A stretch of 19,416 nt of DNA, taken from Clostridium sp. AM34-11AC (GTDB lineage Bacteria; Bacillota; Clostridia; Lachnospirales; Lachnospiraceae). The translations under genes and the position numbers were made by a program. The DNA is taken from positions 1-19,416 of the forward strand of contig NZ_QWGL01000043.1 in assembly GCF_003435375.1 (NCBI RefSeq). Direction: 5' to 3'. Below are positions 1-7,146 of the stretch, piece after piece (position 1 is the first letter of the stretch; the number at the start of each line of letters is the position of its first letter). The notes under the pieces were generated by a model that worked only from the letters and a program-made list of their open reading frames with translations, did not search any database and was not told the origin of the DNA.

Positions 1-203
1 ATTAGCCACTACTGTTACAACGTTAGTATAGCACTTCAAAGTACCTGTGTTCCCACGGAGCAACGGATGTAAATTCCGGAGGAAATTCCCAAAAGACCCG
101 AAACGACCAAATAGCCAGTTTCGAGTTGATGAAGCACAAGTGGGGCAAATATTTTGACTATCAGTTAAAGACCAACAAGATATATGTGAGGGTTAGGAGG
201 TAG
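1..203 (+). other. Window edge: end of an upstream gene, frame unresolved
   Basis: Two short open stretches are visible and neither can be assigned. One frame is open from base 1 to a TAA at 70-72 (ends ...TEQRM). Another is open from 27 to a TAG at 201-203 (ends ...KTNKIYVRVRR) and looks protein-like, but it is closed upstream by a TAG at 24-26. Its first ordinary start is TTG 126 or ATG 129, with no ribosome site. The TAG at 203 lies inside the stem of the following terminator, a common arrangement at the end of a real gene, so the second frame is probably coding at its 3' end. A frame change, an intron junction or sequence decay near 30-70 would explain the break. No function is recognised. 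Confidence 0.3.
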
Positions 204-237
204 CATCCGTAAATAAACGGAACTACCTCTTATTTTT
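197..237 (+). terminator. Intrinsic terminator
   Basis: The outer stem GAGGTAG (197-203) pairs with CTACCTC (223-229). After a small asymmetric internal loop, TCCGT (206-210) pairs with ACGGA (217-221) around the hexaloop AAATAA. The 3' side runs straight into TTATTTTT. This is the standard shape of a Rho-independent terminator. It lies 12 bases upstream of a promoter-like element, so it separates the upstream transcript from the accessory and structural genes. Confidence 0.85.
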
Positions 238-249
238 ACTGATATTTCC

Positions 250-277
250 TTGACTTTACAGGAGGTTATGCTACGAT
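250..277 (+). promoter_or_regulatory. Sigma-A-type extended -10 promoter, copy 1
   Basis: TTGACT (250-255), a 16-bp spacer and TACGAT (272-277), with an extended -10 TG at 269-270. It lies between an intrinsic terminator and the 309 gene and is repeated with strong similarity at 1541-1568. The spacer contains CAGGAGG, which is also present in the second copy. Confidence 0.65.
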
Positions 278-308
278 ACGCCAAAGTTAAAGGAAAAGGA
301 GGTCTATT

Positions 309-1532
309 ATGGCTTACAGATTAGAAACAAGAAGCGGTCACAATATGTTCACGATGGCATCTCTCTTGCAGAAAGCAATCCGCAGGGGAGATAAGGAAAG
401 GGCAGGATATGCAGCAATGGAATTATTCGGCTCCTACCACACAATGCTGTGGAATAGAATAATGACCGTATCATGCGAGGATTGTTGGGGTATTTTGGCA
501 AAGGAGATAGTTGCTCTGAGGTACACCGATGATGTCAGAAACCGTAACCGAAAAGGATACGAGAAAGACACCCGGTATGTATCGCAGGCAATTACGCTTT
601 TATGCGATGCCAAAAAGAGCAGAGATGCTTGCTATTATGCCTGTAACTTCGTCCTCCAAACCTATGTTACAGACCCGGGCGAGTTGTCAAAGGAATTTGT
701 ACAACAGACTGTAAGGGAAATCGAGAGTGTAGCAGATGACGCTCTCGAGATTAAGAACATCAGCGGAGAGGTAGGGGAATGGGAAGTTCCCGAGTCCTCA
801 TTTGAGGGAGAACAGATGTCTATATTCGATATGACTTCTATTCCCGGCGATGAAGAACTTACTATCAATCCGGATGATGATAAGAAAACCAAGTGTGAAA
901 TGTGGGCGGCATATCTCAGAAAAGGAATCAGAACCCTTGATATGGAACTGGCAGGGTATGCCATTCATAATCTGAGACAGACTGATTTATCCTACGCTTG
1001 GAAAACATTGTATGTAATCTCCCGAAACGAATGTAAAGGCATTCCGACAAGGGAGATTGTTTCATTGAAACAGTCTGATGATTATGTAAACAAGAACAAA
1101 GGACTGGATAAGAGAGATGAAATCTACATCTGCAAAGGTATCATGGTACTCATGTATCAGATATGTGGCAAATTCAGCAGCACTATTGGAAATGACATTA
1201 TGGATGCAGAGTTCCTTGTGAGATGGGATGACCACGAGTTTATCGACATCAGAAACTGCAATCTCCCGGATGACATTGTACCGGAATGGGTTTACGATGT
1301 TCACACCATAAGAGGGAAGAAAGCGGGAAAGACTGATTGGGGAATGAACTTAGTGGAGCAGGAGGCATTATCTCCATTACAGGTATCGTTCTTCGATGAG
1401 GGAAGTTGGCAACCTCGATACGAATACAAGCATCTGCATGATTTGTGTACCGAGGGAGAGTATCGGGAGATGCTCGAATACAGTAAGACCCGCAAAGGAA
1501 ACCCTGTGGATAAAATTCAAGATAAATACTGA
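309..1532 (+). CDS. Phage protein with duplicated RarA/MgsA C-terminal-like domain
   Basis: A 407-aa protein. ATG 309 is preceded by AAAGGAGG (295-302) at 6-nt spacing and by its own promoter. Two related segments are visible, at about residues 15-120 and 198-305. Each has a helical run ending in AGYA (32-35 and 215-218), then an LW/AW aromatic pair, a V[SI]SxxxC turn, GI...[TK]REIVSL or KEIVAL, and a DD...N[RK]N motif. The segment 'SLLQKAIRRGDKERAGYA' recalls the helical lid/C-terminal domain of RarA/MgsA clamp-loader-like ATPases. Residues 329-348 (YDVHTIRGKKAGKT) resemble the HTxRGxxxG tail motif I associate with that family. No Walker A or B motif is present, so it cannot be the ATPase. 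An acidic linker (about 150-195) joins the repeats. The family link is from memory; the duplication is visible directly. Confidence 0.7.
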   Translation: MAYRLETRSGHNMFTMASLLQKAIRRGDKERAGYAAMELFGSYHTMLWNRIMTVSCEDCWGILAKEIVALRYTDDVRNRNRKGYEKDTRYVSQAITLLCDAKKSRDACYYACNFVLQTYVTDPGELSKEFVQQTVREIESVADDALEIKNISGEVGEWEVPESSFEGEQMSIFDMTSIPGDEELTINPDDDKKTKCEMWAAYLRKGIRTLDMELAGYAIHNLRQTDLSYAWKTLYVISRNECKGIPTREIVSLKQSDDYVNKNKGLDKRDEIYICKGIMVLMYQICGKFSSTIGNDIMDAEFLVRWDDHEFIDIRNCNLPDDIVPEWVYDVHTIRGKKAGKTDWGMNLVEQEALSPLQVSFFDEGSWQPRYEYKHLHDLCTEGEYREMLEYSKTRKGNPVDKIQDKY

Positions 1533-1540
1533 TTTTTCTA

Positions 1541-1568
1541 TTGACTTGGCAGGAGGCTATGTTATCGT
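1541..1568 (+). promoter_or_regulatory. Sigma-A-type extended -10 promoter, copy 2
   Basis: TTGACT (1541-1546), a 16-bp spacer and TATCGT (1563-1568), with TG at 1560-1561. Over 33 aligned positions from TTGACT, 25 match copy 1, including CAGGAGG and TATG in the spacer. The match continues upstream as TACTGAT, which here holds the stop codon of the 309 gene. It probably drives the 76-aa gene and the genes after it. Confidence 0.62.
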
Positions 1569-1604
1569 ACGACCGTCAAATAAAACAAATGCGAGGTGGT
1601 CGTT

Positions 1605-1835
1605 ATGATAAAGAAAACAGATATAGTCAGAGAGGCAGTTCGAGAGGGAGACTTCAAGAAAGCACTCAGAATAGCCAAAGGATTTAGAATCAATATCACG
1701 GTGGCAGACAGAGACAAGATGAGCAGAGCGTATGAGTGCATTGTTCATCCGGAGTTTTACAGACAGATAGGAACAGACATCCCCAAGGCGATAGCCGAAG
1801 GTAAGGAGGTAGTAAGTCGCCTGTATGGGGCGTGA
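1605..1835 (+). CDS. Small conserved-looking phage protein, function unknown
   Basis: A 76-aa protein beginning MIKKTDIVREAVREGDFKKA. ATG 1605 is chosen over the in-frame GTG at 1596 because AGGTGG (1594-1599) sits 5 nt upstream of the ATG and overlaps the GTG. It is basic and predicted mostly helical. The 'AVREGDFKKALRIAKGF' helix and the 'AYECIVHPEFYRQIG' segment match a short protein type I recall from Bacillota phages, without a known function. It follows the second promoter copy and precedes the terminase by about 100 bases, a position often held by small regulators or packaging accessories. That role is only an inference. Confidence 0.7.
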   Translation: MIKKTDIVREAVREGDFKKALRIAKGFRINITVADRDKMSRAYECIVHPEFYRQIGTDIPKAIAEGKEVVSRLYGA

Positions 1836-1869
1836 GCCGCCCAAACTGAATAGCCAAAGAAAGTATCAA

Positions 1870-1909
1870 GGAGTCGAATAGGAGCGAAGCGAGTTCCTAT
1901 ATCGGCTCC
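1870..1909 (+). terminator. Hairpin ahead of the terminase (weak terminator or leader structure)
   Basis: GGAGTCG (1870-1876) pairs with CGGCTCC (1903-1909) with one G-U pair. Inside it, TAGGAGC (1879-1885) pairs with GTTCCTA (1893-1899), again with one G-U pair, around a 7-nt loop. The stem is long, but it is followed only by A and four Ts (1911-1914). It may be a partial terminator, a processing site or a structure shielding the terminase start. Confidence 0.5.
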
Positions 1910-1942
1910 ATTTTGGTATGTAGGAAAGGTGGTGAGCGAGTT

Positions 1943-3763
1943 GTGGCTAAGAAAAAGGCAGAAAAACCTACCGAAAATGCGTCATCTGAGCATCCCGGCA
2001 CACAGAATTTAGTTCCGGTGCGAACCAAAGAGGAAGCAAGGGAGCGTGGTAGGAAAGGCGGTCTGAAATCTGCGGAGGTTCGCAGGCAGAAAAAAACGAT
2101 GCGAGACATGGCAAAAAGCATCATGGAGACGACAGTTTCGGAGCAGATGGGTAATGTCAGAGACACGCTCGCTCGTATGGGTTTGGAAGAGAATGACATG
2201 ACCTACCAAGCCGCAGTTGTTGTCAGACTCATACAGAAAGCAATGGTCGAGGGAGACACCTCAGCTATTCGTGTATTAGGAGAACTGACAGGAGAACTGA
2301 ACAGGTTCGGATACATCGAGGCAGATGACCCGGATGTGATTGAGTTACAGTATCCGGCAATCCTCATACCGGAGAACGGCAGGGATGAACCAAAGCAGAA
2401 TGTTCTCGGACCGCAGGCAGGTCCTCAGACGATGTTCATGGCATCCTCAGCCGACATTGTTATTTATGGTGGTGCGGCAGGTGGAGGCAAGACCTACGCA
2501 CTGTTGCTCGAGGCATTGAGACACAAGGATGTCAAAGGATTTGGTGCTGTTATCTTCCGAAAGAATTTCACACAGATTACCGCTGAGGGTGGTTTGTGGG
2601 ATGCCAGTACCAAGATATTCTCGCAAGTGCCGGATGCACACCAACGAAAGACGCCGAAACTCCATTGGAAGTTCGATGCCGGAGCGAAGTTGACATTCGC
2701 CCACTTGGATAGAGAGGAGGATTTGCTTGCGTGGCAGGGTACTGAAATTGCATATCTTGCCTTTGATGAGTTGACACACTTTACCAAGCATCAGTTCCTG
2801 TATATGCTATCCCGAAACCGAAGTACCTGCGGCGTGAAACCGTATGTGCGTGCCACCTGTAACCCGGACTCAGATAGTTGGGTGGCAGATTTCATATCAT
2901 GGTGGATAGACCAAGATACCGGATACCCTATTCGAGAACGAAGCGGGGTTGTCCGGTATATGTGTGTTTTGAACGATGTTATCTATTGGGGAGATTCGCC
3001 CGAAGATTTGGCAGATAAGTATGATATTCCTCCTACTGATTGTAAGTCCGTAACATTCATAGCGAGCCGACTGGAAGATAACAAGATTCTGATGACATCC
3101 GACCCATCGTACCTGTCGAACTTAAAAGCCATGACCGAGGTTGATATGGAACGACTGCTCTATGGTAACTGGAAGATTAAGGCACAGGCAGGACGGTACT
3201 TCAAGAGGACACAGGTTACAATCATTGCTGAGGCACCGAATGACATCATCATGTGGTGTCGTGCATGGGATTTGGCTGCAACCGATGAGGATGAGAATGG
3301 AGATGCCGATTTGACAGCCGGAGTTCTTATGGGATTGAGAAAAGGAGGAACGGTAGTCGTTCTGAATGTTATCAACCAAAGGATAAAAGCCGGAGATGTC
3401 GAGAAGTTGGTTTACAACACGGCACTCATCGACCGTCAGAGGTATGGATACCAGTACATCGTCAGAGTTCCTCAAGACCCCGGACAGGCAGGCAAGGTCC
3501 TCGCAGGGCAGTATGTCAAATTACTGTCCGGCTTTAATGTCAAGACACTGCCAGTCAGCGGTAGCAAGGAACTGAGAGCAACACCATTCGCCGCACAATG
3601 GCAGAATGGCAATGTCGAAGTTCTCCTCGGAGATTGGAATGAGGAGTATTTCAGTCAGTTAGAGTCGTTCCCGGAGTCAAAACACGATGATATGGTAGAT
3701 GCGTCATCAGATTCCTTTAACGAACTGACGAACAACACATTTGATATTGATGCTCTCCTGTAA
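1943..3763 (+). CDS. terL: Terminase large subunit with terminase-small-like N-terminal extension
   Basis: The 606-aa motor that cuts and pumps phage DNA into the prohead. GTG 1943 is preferred to TTG 1913 because AGGTGG (1927-1932) lies 10 nt upstream and the 10 extra residues look like leader. From GTG 1943: Walker A GGAAGGGKT at 176-184; Walker B YLAFDE at 271-276; a TCNPD segment near 305-309, probably the coupling motif; and RNase-H-like nuclease acidic residues in AWDLA (D443) and HDDMVD (581-586). Residues 1-120 precede the ATPase. They hold a basic segment with RGRKGG...EVRRQKKTMRD and a helical EGDTSAIRVLGEL segment, like the separate small terminase proteins of many Bacillota phages. 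No separate terS is visible nearby, so this may be a natural fusion. The stop overlaps the next ATG as TAATG. Confidence 0.95.
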   Translation: MAKKKAEKPTENASSEHPGTQNLVPVRTKEEARERGRKGGLKSAEVRRQKKTMRDMAKSIMETTVSEQMGNVRDTLARMGLEENDMTYQAAVVVRLIQKAMVEGDTSAIRVLGELTGELNRFGYIEADDPDVIELQYPAILIPENGRDEPKQNVLGPQAGPQTMFMASSADIVIYGGAAGGGKTYALLLEALRHKDVKGFGAVIFRKNFTQITAEGGLWDASTKIFSQVPDAHQRKTPKLHWKFDAGAKLTFAHLDREEDLLAWQGTEIAYLAFDELTHFTKHQFLYMLSRNRSTCGVKPYVRATCNPDSDSWVADFISWWIDQDTGYPIRERSGVVRYMCVLNDVIYWGDSPEDLADKYDIPPTDCKSVTFIASRLEDNKILMTSDPSYLSNLKAMTEVDMERLLYGNWKIKAQAGRYFKRTQVTIIAEAPNDIIMWCRAWDLAATDEDENGDADLTAGVLMGLRKGGTVVVLNVINQRIKAGDVEKLVYNTALIDRQRYGYQYIVRVPQDPGQAGKVLAGQYVKLLSGFNVKTLPVSGSKELRATPFAAQWQNGNVEVLLGDWNEEYFSQLESFPESKHDDMVDASSDSFNELTNNTFDIDALL

Positions 3764-3948
3764 TGGGAGACATTCATATAAAGGCAGAAACGAAACCTTT
3801 TTGCATGGATAACAAATTCTCCATCGAAAGATGCCAAAAGGCAGCACAGGGCGGTAACAAAGCCAAACAGGATATTATGAAGCACAATCACAGTCTGAAT
3901 TTACAGGCTGTTTTTTTGTTGCAGAAAGGAGAACAGACAAGTGGATGA
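3763..3948 (+). CDS. Possible small ORF between terminase and portal
   Basis: 61 codons starting MGDIHIKAETKPFCMDNKF. The ATG overlaps the terminase TAA (TAATG) and the TGA lies 8 bases inside the portal gene, so it fills the whole gap exactly, as a translationally coupled gene would. Against it, there is no ribosome site of its own and its end runs through a terminator-shaped hairpin at 3890-3917. It has two Cys residues and a basic middle, and no family was recognised. An internal ATG at 3805 also lacks a ribosome site. If translated, ribosomes crossing the hairpin would be expected to reduce termination. Confidence 0.38.
   Translation: MGDIHIKAETKPFCMDNKFSIERCQKAAQGGNKAKQDIMKHNHSLNLQAVFLLQKGEQTSG
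3890..3917 (+). terminator. Intrinsic terminator or attenuator between terminase and portal
   Basis: CAGTCTG (3891-3897) pairs with CAGGCTG (3904-3910) with a single G-U pair, extended by A3890-T3911. The loop is 6 nt and it is followed by seven consecutive Ts (3911-3917). The portal ribosome site AAAGGAG begins 8 nt after the T-run, at 3925. This has the full form of a Rho-independent terminator but lies inside an otherwise continuous structural gene cluster. Confidence 0.7.
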
Positions 3949-5812
3949 ACAGCAGAAAGCCAAACTCGACCAAATGAATAAGCTAAGGCGAGGAGCGGCA
4001 ATCATCGAAGGAACTCAAGACAAGTTCCGGCAGGACGGATACACGAACCTGCTTAATAAGTATGGCACAGCACAGGATAACTCGACTGCATACACCTACG
4101 AGCAGGAACCTGTGGTATCGGACCTCGAACTCATTCGATTGTATGAGGGAAACGGTCTGTTCACTAAGATAATCGACCGACCATCCGAAGAGGCTGTGAA
4201 GCATGGATTTGACATCGACTATGGAGATGAAGATATTACCGAGTATGTCGATAAGCGACTGGATGACTTGGATTTCGAGGACAAATTTGCAACAGCAGAG
4301 AAGTGGGCGAGACTCTATGGAGGTTCGCTCATTGTTATGTTATGCGATGACGGAGGTGGACTCGAGGAACCTTTGAATTGGGATAAGGTCACGACCATCG
4401 AAGAACTGAGGGTGTTTGAAAGGGCAGTCATACAGGAAGATTACACGACCATGTACAACTTCCATTTCTTCGACACGATGCACAGCGACAAGCCATTCGG
4501 ACAGCCGGAGTATTACCACATCTACTCGATGTATGGATATTTCACGGTGCATTACTCAAGATGCTTGGTATTCAGAAACGGCAGACTTCCGGAGCAGACG
4601 ACCAATTCCATATACAGATATTGGGGGATGCCGGAATATGTCAAGATTAAGCGGGCATTGCGAGAGTGCATTACATCTCACTCGAATGGCACTAAGTTAC
4701 TGGAAAGGTCAGTACAGGCAATCTACAAGATGAAAAACCTTGCCAACCTGCTTAGTACGGAAGATGGAGAAAACAAAGTTCTCCAAAGATTACAGGTTAT
4801 TGATATGGCACGAGGCATCCTCAACTCAATGGCGATTGACGCTGAGGGAGAGGACTACGACTTCAAGACATTGCAGATGTCGGGAGTCAAAGATGTCATT
4901 GATACGACCTGCAATATGCTTTCAGCAGTAACGAACATTCCACAGACTATATTGTTCGGTCGCTCCCCGGCAGGAATGAATGCCACCGGAGACAGCGACC
5001 TCGAGAACTACTATAACATGGTTGAGAATATTCAGAAGCAGAACATGAAAGCCAATGCCCGAACAGTAATCGACCTCATCCTCAAACAGGGATTGATTGA
5101 GGGGAAGATACCGGAAATCCCTAAGTACAAGATGAAGTTTGCTGCACTGTGGTCCTTGTCCGACACAGAGCAGGCAGACATTGCTCAGAAGAAAGCAACC
5201 ACTGAACAGACCAAGGCTCAGACAGCACAGGTTTATATCGACTCCGGTGTGCTTGACCCATCAGAGGTCAGAAGTTCCCTTGCAACTGAGGGAGAGTTCG
5301 ACATCGAGGAGGTCATCACAGAAGATGACCTCAATCTGCCGGAAGATACATTCTCCCCGACAGAAATGTCGGGAACATCCGAGAGCGATGACTTCGATTT
5401 GCAGTTCAAGAGCGAAGCGGAGGATGGCACAGATTATGGAGGAGCCGCAGTCCTCGTTATCAAGAATGGCAAAATCCTATGTGCAAGCCGCAGGTCATCG
5501 GAAGGTATCTGCGGACCGGGCGGTCACATCGAGGACGGAGAAACGCCCGAGGAGGCAGCACTCAGAGAGGCACAGGAGGAGTTTAATATTGTTCCCCTAA
5601 ACATTCTACCTTTGGGAGTTTATAAAAGCAGAACAGGCTCATATTGCGATTCTATGATATATTTCACAGACCAATTCACAGGAACTCCGGAAGCAGATGG
5701 AGTTGAGATGCTGAATGAGAGATGGTTGTCACTGGAAGAGTTAAAGGGCAAGTTCCTGTTTCCCCCATTCGAGGAGTCACTCAAGATGCTCGAGGATTTG
5801 CTCGGGAGGTAA
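3941..5812 (+). CDS. Portal protein (DUF1073 type) with C-terminal Nudix domain
   Basis: A 623-aa portal, the dodecameric ring at the packaging vertex through which DNA enters and leaves. The start is GTG 3941, with AAAGGAG (3925-3931) 9 nt upstream; the nearby ATG at 3945 is out of frame. Residues about 50-430 resemble DUF1073/PF06381 portals (IIDRPSEEAVKHGFDI; QTILFGRSPAGMNATGD). I recall that this family also carries 'anti-CBASS Acb1 family' labels, which should not be read as function here. Residues 499-623 are an added Nudix domain. The box at 528-550, GHIEDGETPEEAALREAQEE plus FNI, keeps R542, E543, E546 and E547 and differs from consensus only at N549 (usually Gly). FPPFEESL near the end fits Nudix hydrolases. 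An acidic linker (about 445-498) joins the two parts. The next gene's ribosome site begins inside the TAA stop. Confidence 0.9.
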   Translation: MDEQQKAKLDQMNKLRRGAAIIEGTQDKFRQDGYTNLLNKYGTAQDNSTAYTYEQEPVVSDLELIRLYEGNGLFTKIIDRPSEEAVKHGFDIDYGDEDITEYVDKRLDDLDFEDKFATAEKWARLYGGSLIVMLCDDGGGLEEPLNWDKVTTIEELRVFERAVIQEDYTTMYNFHFFDTMHSDKPFGQPEYYHIYSMYGYFTVHYSRCLVFRNGRLPEQTTNSIYRYWGMPEYVKIKRALRECITSHSNGTKLLERSVQAIYKMKNLANLLSTEDGENKVLQRLQVIDMARGILNSMAIDAEGEDYDFKTLQMSGVKDVIDTTCNMLSAVTNIPQTILFGRSPAGMNATGDSDLENYYNMVENIQKQNMKANARTVIDLILKQGLIEGKIPEIPKYKMKFAALWSLSDTEQADIAQKKATTEQTKAQTAQVYIDSGVLDPSEVRSSLATEGEFDIEEVITEDDLNLPEDTFSPTEMSGTSESDDFDLQFKSEAEDGTDYGGAAVLVIKNGKILCASRRSSEGICGPGGHIEDGETPEEAALREAQEEFNIVPLNILPLGVYKSRTGSYCDSMIYFTDQFTGTPEADGVEMLNERWLSLEELKGKFLFPPFEESLKMLEDLLGR

Positions 5813-5824
5813 GGAGGTGGTTTC

Positions 5825-6748
5825 GTGGATGAGGAAGTAATCAGAAAGCAGACAATCCGAAAGGTTGGCAGGAAGTTCTACGGACACGACAGCCTGTATA
5901 GCAAGTACACACCCCAGATACCGGAAGCGGCAGAGCGTGAGTATATGCGGATGACAAATGAATATATGCGGCTCCTCAAGGAAGAACTGGAAGAAAATCT
6001 TCCGGAACTCAAGGAGTCGTACAAGGCAAACAGAGATGAATTGGTGGCTGACAACCGGAGAATGGATGCAGCCACTGATTTAATGTTAAAGGTCAACGAA
6101 CTGTTCACAAGGATGAAATCAAACCTGTTGAAAAAGACGGTTGGATTTGGTCTGAGGAGGAGACTTGAGTCGCTGGCTCATCTCAACAGGAAGCTGACCG
6201 TCAAGGAGTGGAAGCGAGCAATCAAAGCAACTCTCGGTATCGACATCAGAGAGGACTATTACCTCGGGGAGTTCTATTCGGAGCAGTTACTGGAATGGGT
6301 CAAACAGAATGTAGACCTCATCTCCACGATACCGGAGGATACTCTCGACAAAATGAAAGACATTGTTTATGACGGCTACACGAATGGAAAGACCACGACC
6401 CGGATGGTTAAGGATATTCAGAGAGTGTACCGGATAAGCAAGCGGCACGCCACTCTGATTGCTCGAGACCAAACAGCAAAACTCAACGGACAGATACAAC
6501 GGTATCAGCAAATGGACGCAGGCATCACGGAGTATATATGGTGTACCTGCGGAGACGAGCGTGTCCGAGAAAGCCACAGGTCCTTGAACGGCAAGAAGTT
6601 CAGTTGGAGTTCTCCTCCTACAAATTCAGATGGTCGTTCGTGCCACCCGGGAGAAGATTACCAGTGCCGATGTATCGGCAGACCTGTATTCAACAAGAAC
6701 ACGCTGAACCTTCCGGTGGATGACAGCGTGAATATCACTATCAAGTAG
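5825..6748 (+). CDS. Mu gpF-like head morphogenesis protein
   Basis: A 307-aa minor head protein of the Phage_Mu_F family, encoded directly after the portal as is usual. GTG 5825 follows AAGGAGG (5811-5817) at 7-nt spacing. The N-terminal 130 residues are helical and charged. The conserved C-terminal core is at about 205-287: RISKRHATLIARDQTAKLNG, then C240 and C242 in WCTCGDERVR, and HPGEDYQCRC at 274-283. The Cys/His pattern may bind a metal, which is an inference. Proteins of this family are usually thought to sit in the head near the portal and some are ejected with DNA. The protein is close to the usual family length and looks intact. Confidence 0.88.
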   Translation: MDEEVIRKQTIRKVGRKFYGHDSLYSKYTPQIPEAAEREYMRMTNEYMRLLKEELEENLPELKESYKANRDELVADNRRMDAATDLMLKVNELFTRMKSNLLKKTVGFGLRRRLESLAHLNRKLTVKEWKRAIKATLGIDIREDYYLGEFYSEQLLEWVKQNVDLISTIPEDTLDKMKDIVYDGYTNGKTTTRMVKDIQRVYRISKRHATLIARDQTAKLNGQIQRYQQMDAGITEYIWCTCGDERVRESHRSLNGKKFSWSSPPTNSDGRSCHPGEDYQCRCIGRPVFNKNTLNLPVDDSVNITIK

Positions 6749-6764
6749 ATTGGAGGTATAGAAC

Positions 6765-6989
6765 ATGGATGAAGCAATCAGAAACCTGTGCCTTGCACTG
6801 AAAGGCGAGGCAGATACGGTCATCGGATGCACAGATAGGTTAGCATCCCTGCCGGACGGTTCCAACAAAGCGGCTCAGACCCTCGATATGATACGACTTG
6901 ATGGAGTTGCACATATTCAGAGTCTGACTCTTGCTATTACGGAATTTATGTCCGATGGCTCCGCAGACAGCGGAGGCTCTGATGAGTAA
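6765..6989 (+). CDS. Small hypothetical phage protein in the head operon
   Basis: A 74-aa protein beginning MDEAIRNLCLALKGEADTVI. ATG 6765 has TGGAGG (6751-6756) at 8-nt spacing and lies 16 bases after the Mu-F-like gene. It is predicted to form two amphipathic helices (1-30 and 37-65) with a short acidic Gly/Ser tail. No signal peptide, membrane segment or known motif is visible. The following small gene starts inside its 3' end. Co-transcription with head genes suggests a structural or assembly accessory, but nothing in the sequence proves it. Confidence 0.65.
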   Translation: MDEAIRNLCLALKGEADTVIGCTDRLASLPDGSNKAAQTLDMIRLDGVAHIQSLTLAITEFMSDGSADSGGSDE

Positions 6990-7146
6990 CAAGGAAGGAT
7001 GCACGGACAGAACCGCAGACATGGCTATCGCCCATGTATCCAAAGAAGAGAAAGCCATGAGAAAAGGAGGGCATAAGACCAATGGAAACAAGAGATGCAC
7101 CAAAACTGAGGAGAGTCAGAAGATTAGACAGCATCCGACTCGATAA
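6982..7146 (+). CDS. Very small basic phage protein overlapping the protease gene
   Basis: A 54-aa protein beginning MSNKEGCTDRTADMAIAHVS. ATG 6982 has GGAGG (6972-6976) at 5-nt spacing, overlaps the previous stop by 8 bases, and the gene runs 65 bases into the protease gene at 7082. The motif TADMAIAHVSKEEKAM resembles very short phage proteins with a DxTAxxAIxxVxxEEK core that I recall from Clostridia phages; no function is known to me. The C-terminal half is very basic (Lys/Arg with one Cys), which could suit nucleic-acid binding. The good ribosome site supports translation. The long overlap leaves open that only the N-terminal part is constrained. Confidence 0.55.
   Translation: MSNKEGCTDRTADMAIAHVSKEEKAMRKGGHKTNGNKRCTKTEESQKIRQHPTR

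Noticed and set aside
1825..1881. 18-codon ORF (MGREPPKLNSQRKYQGVE) before the terminase, as a leader peptide
   Set aside because: The only upstream AGGAGG-like run (1801-1810) is 14 nt away and belongs to codons of the preceding gene; no other support.
3941..5812. Portal as an anti-CBASS Acb1 nuclease, following a label sometimes given to this family
   Set aside because: Size, motifs and position between terminase and Mu-F-like genes show a portal; no separate evidence for Acb1 activity is visible.
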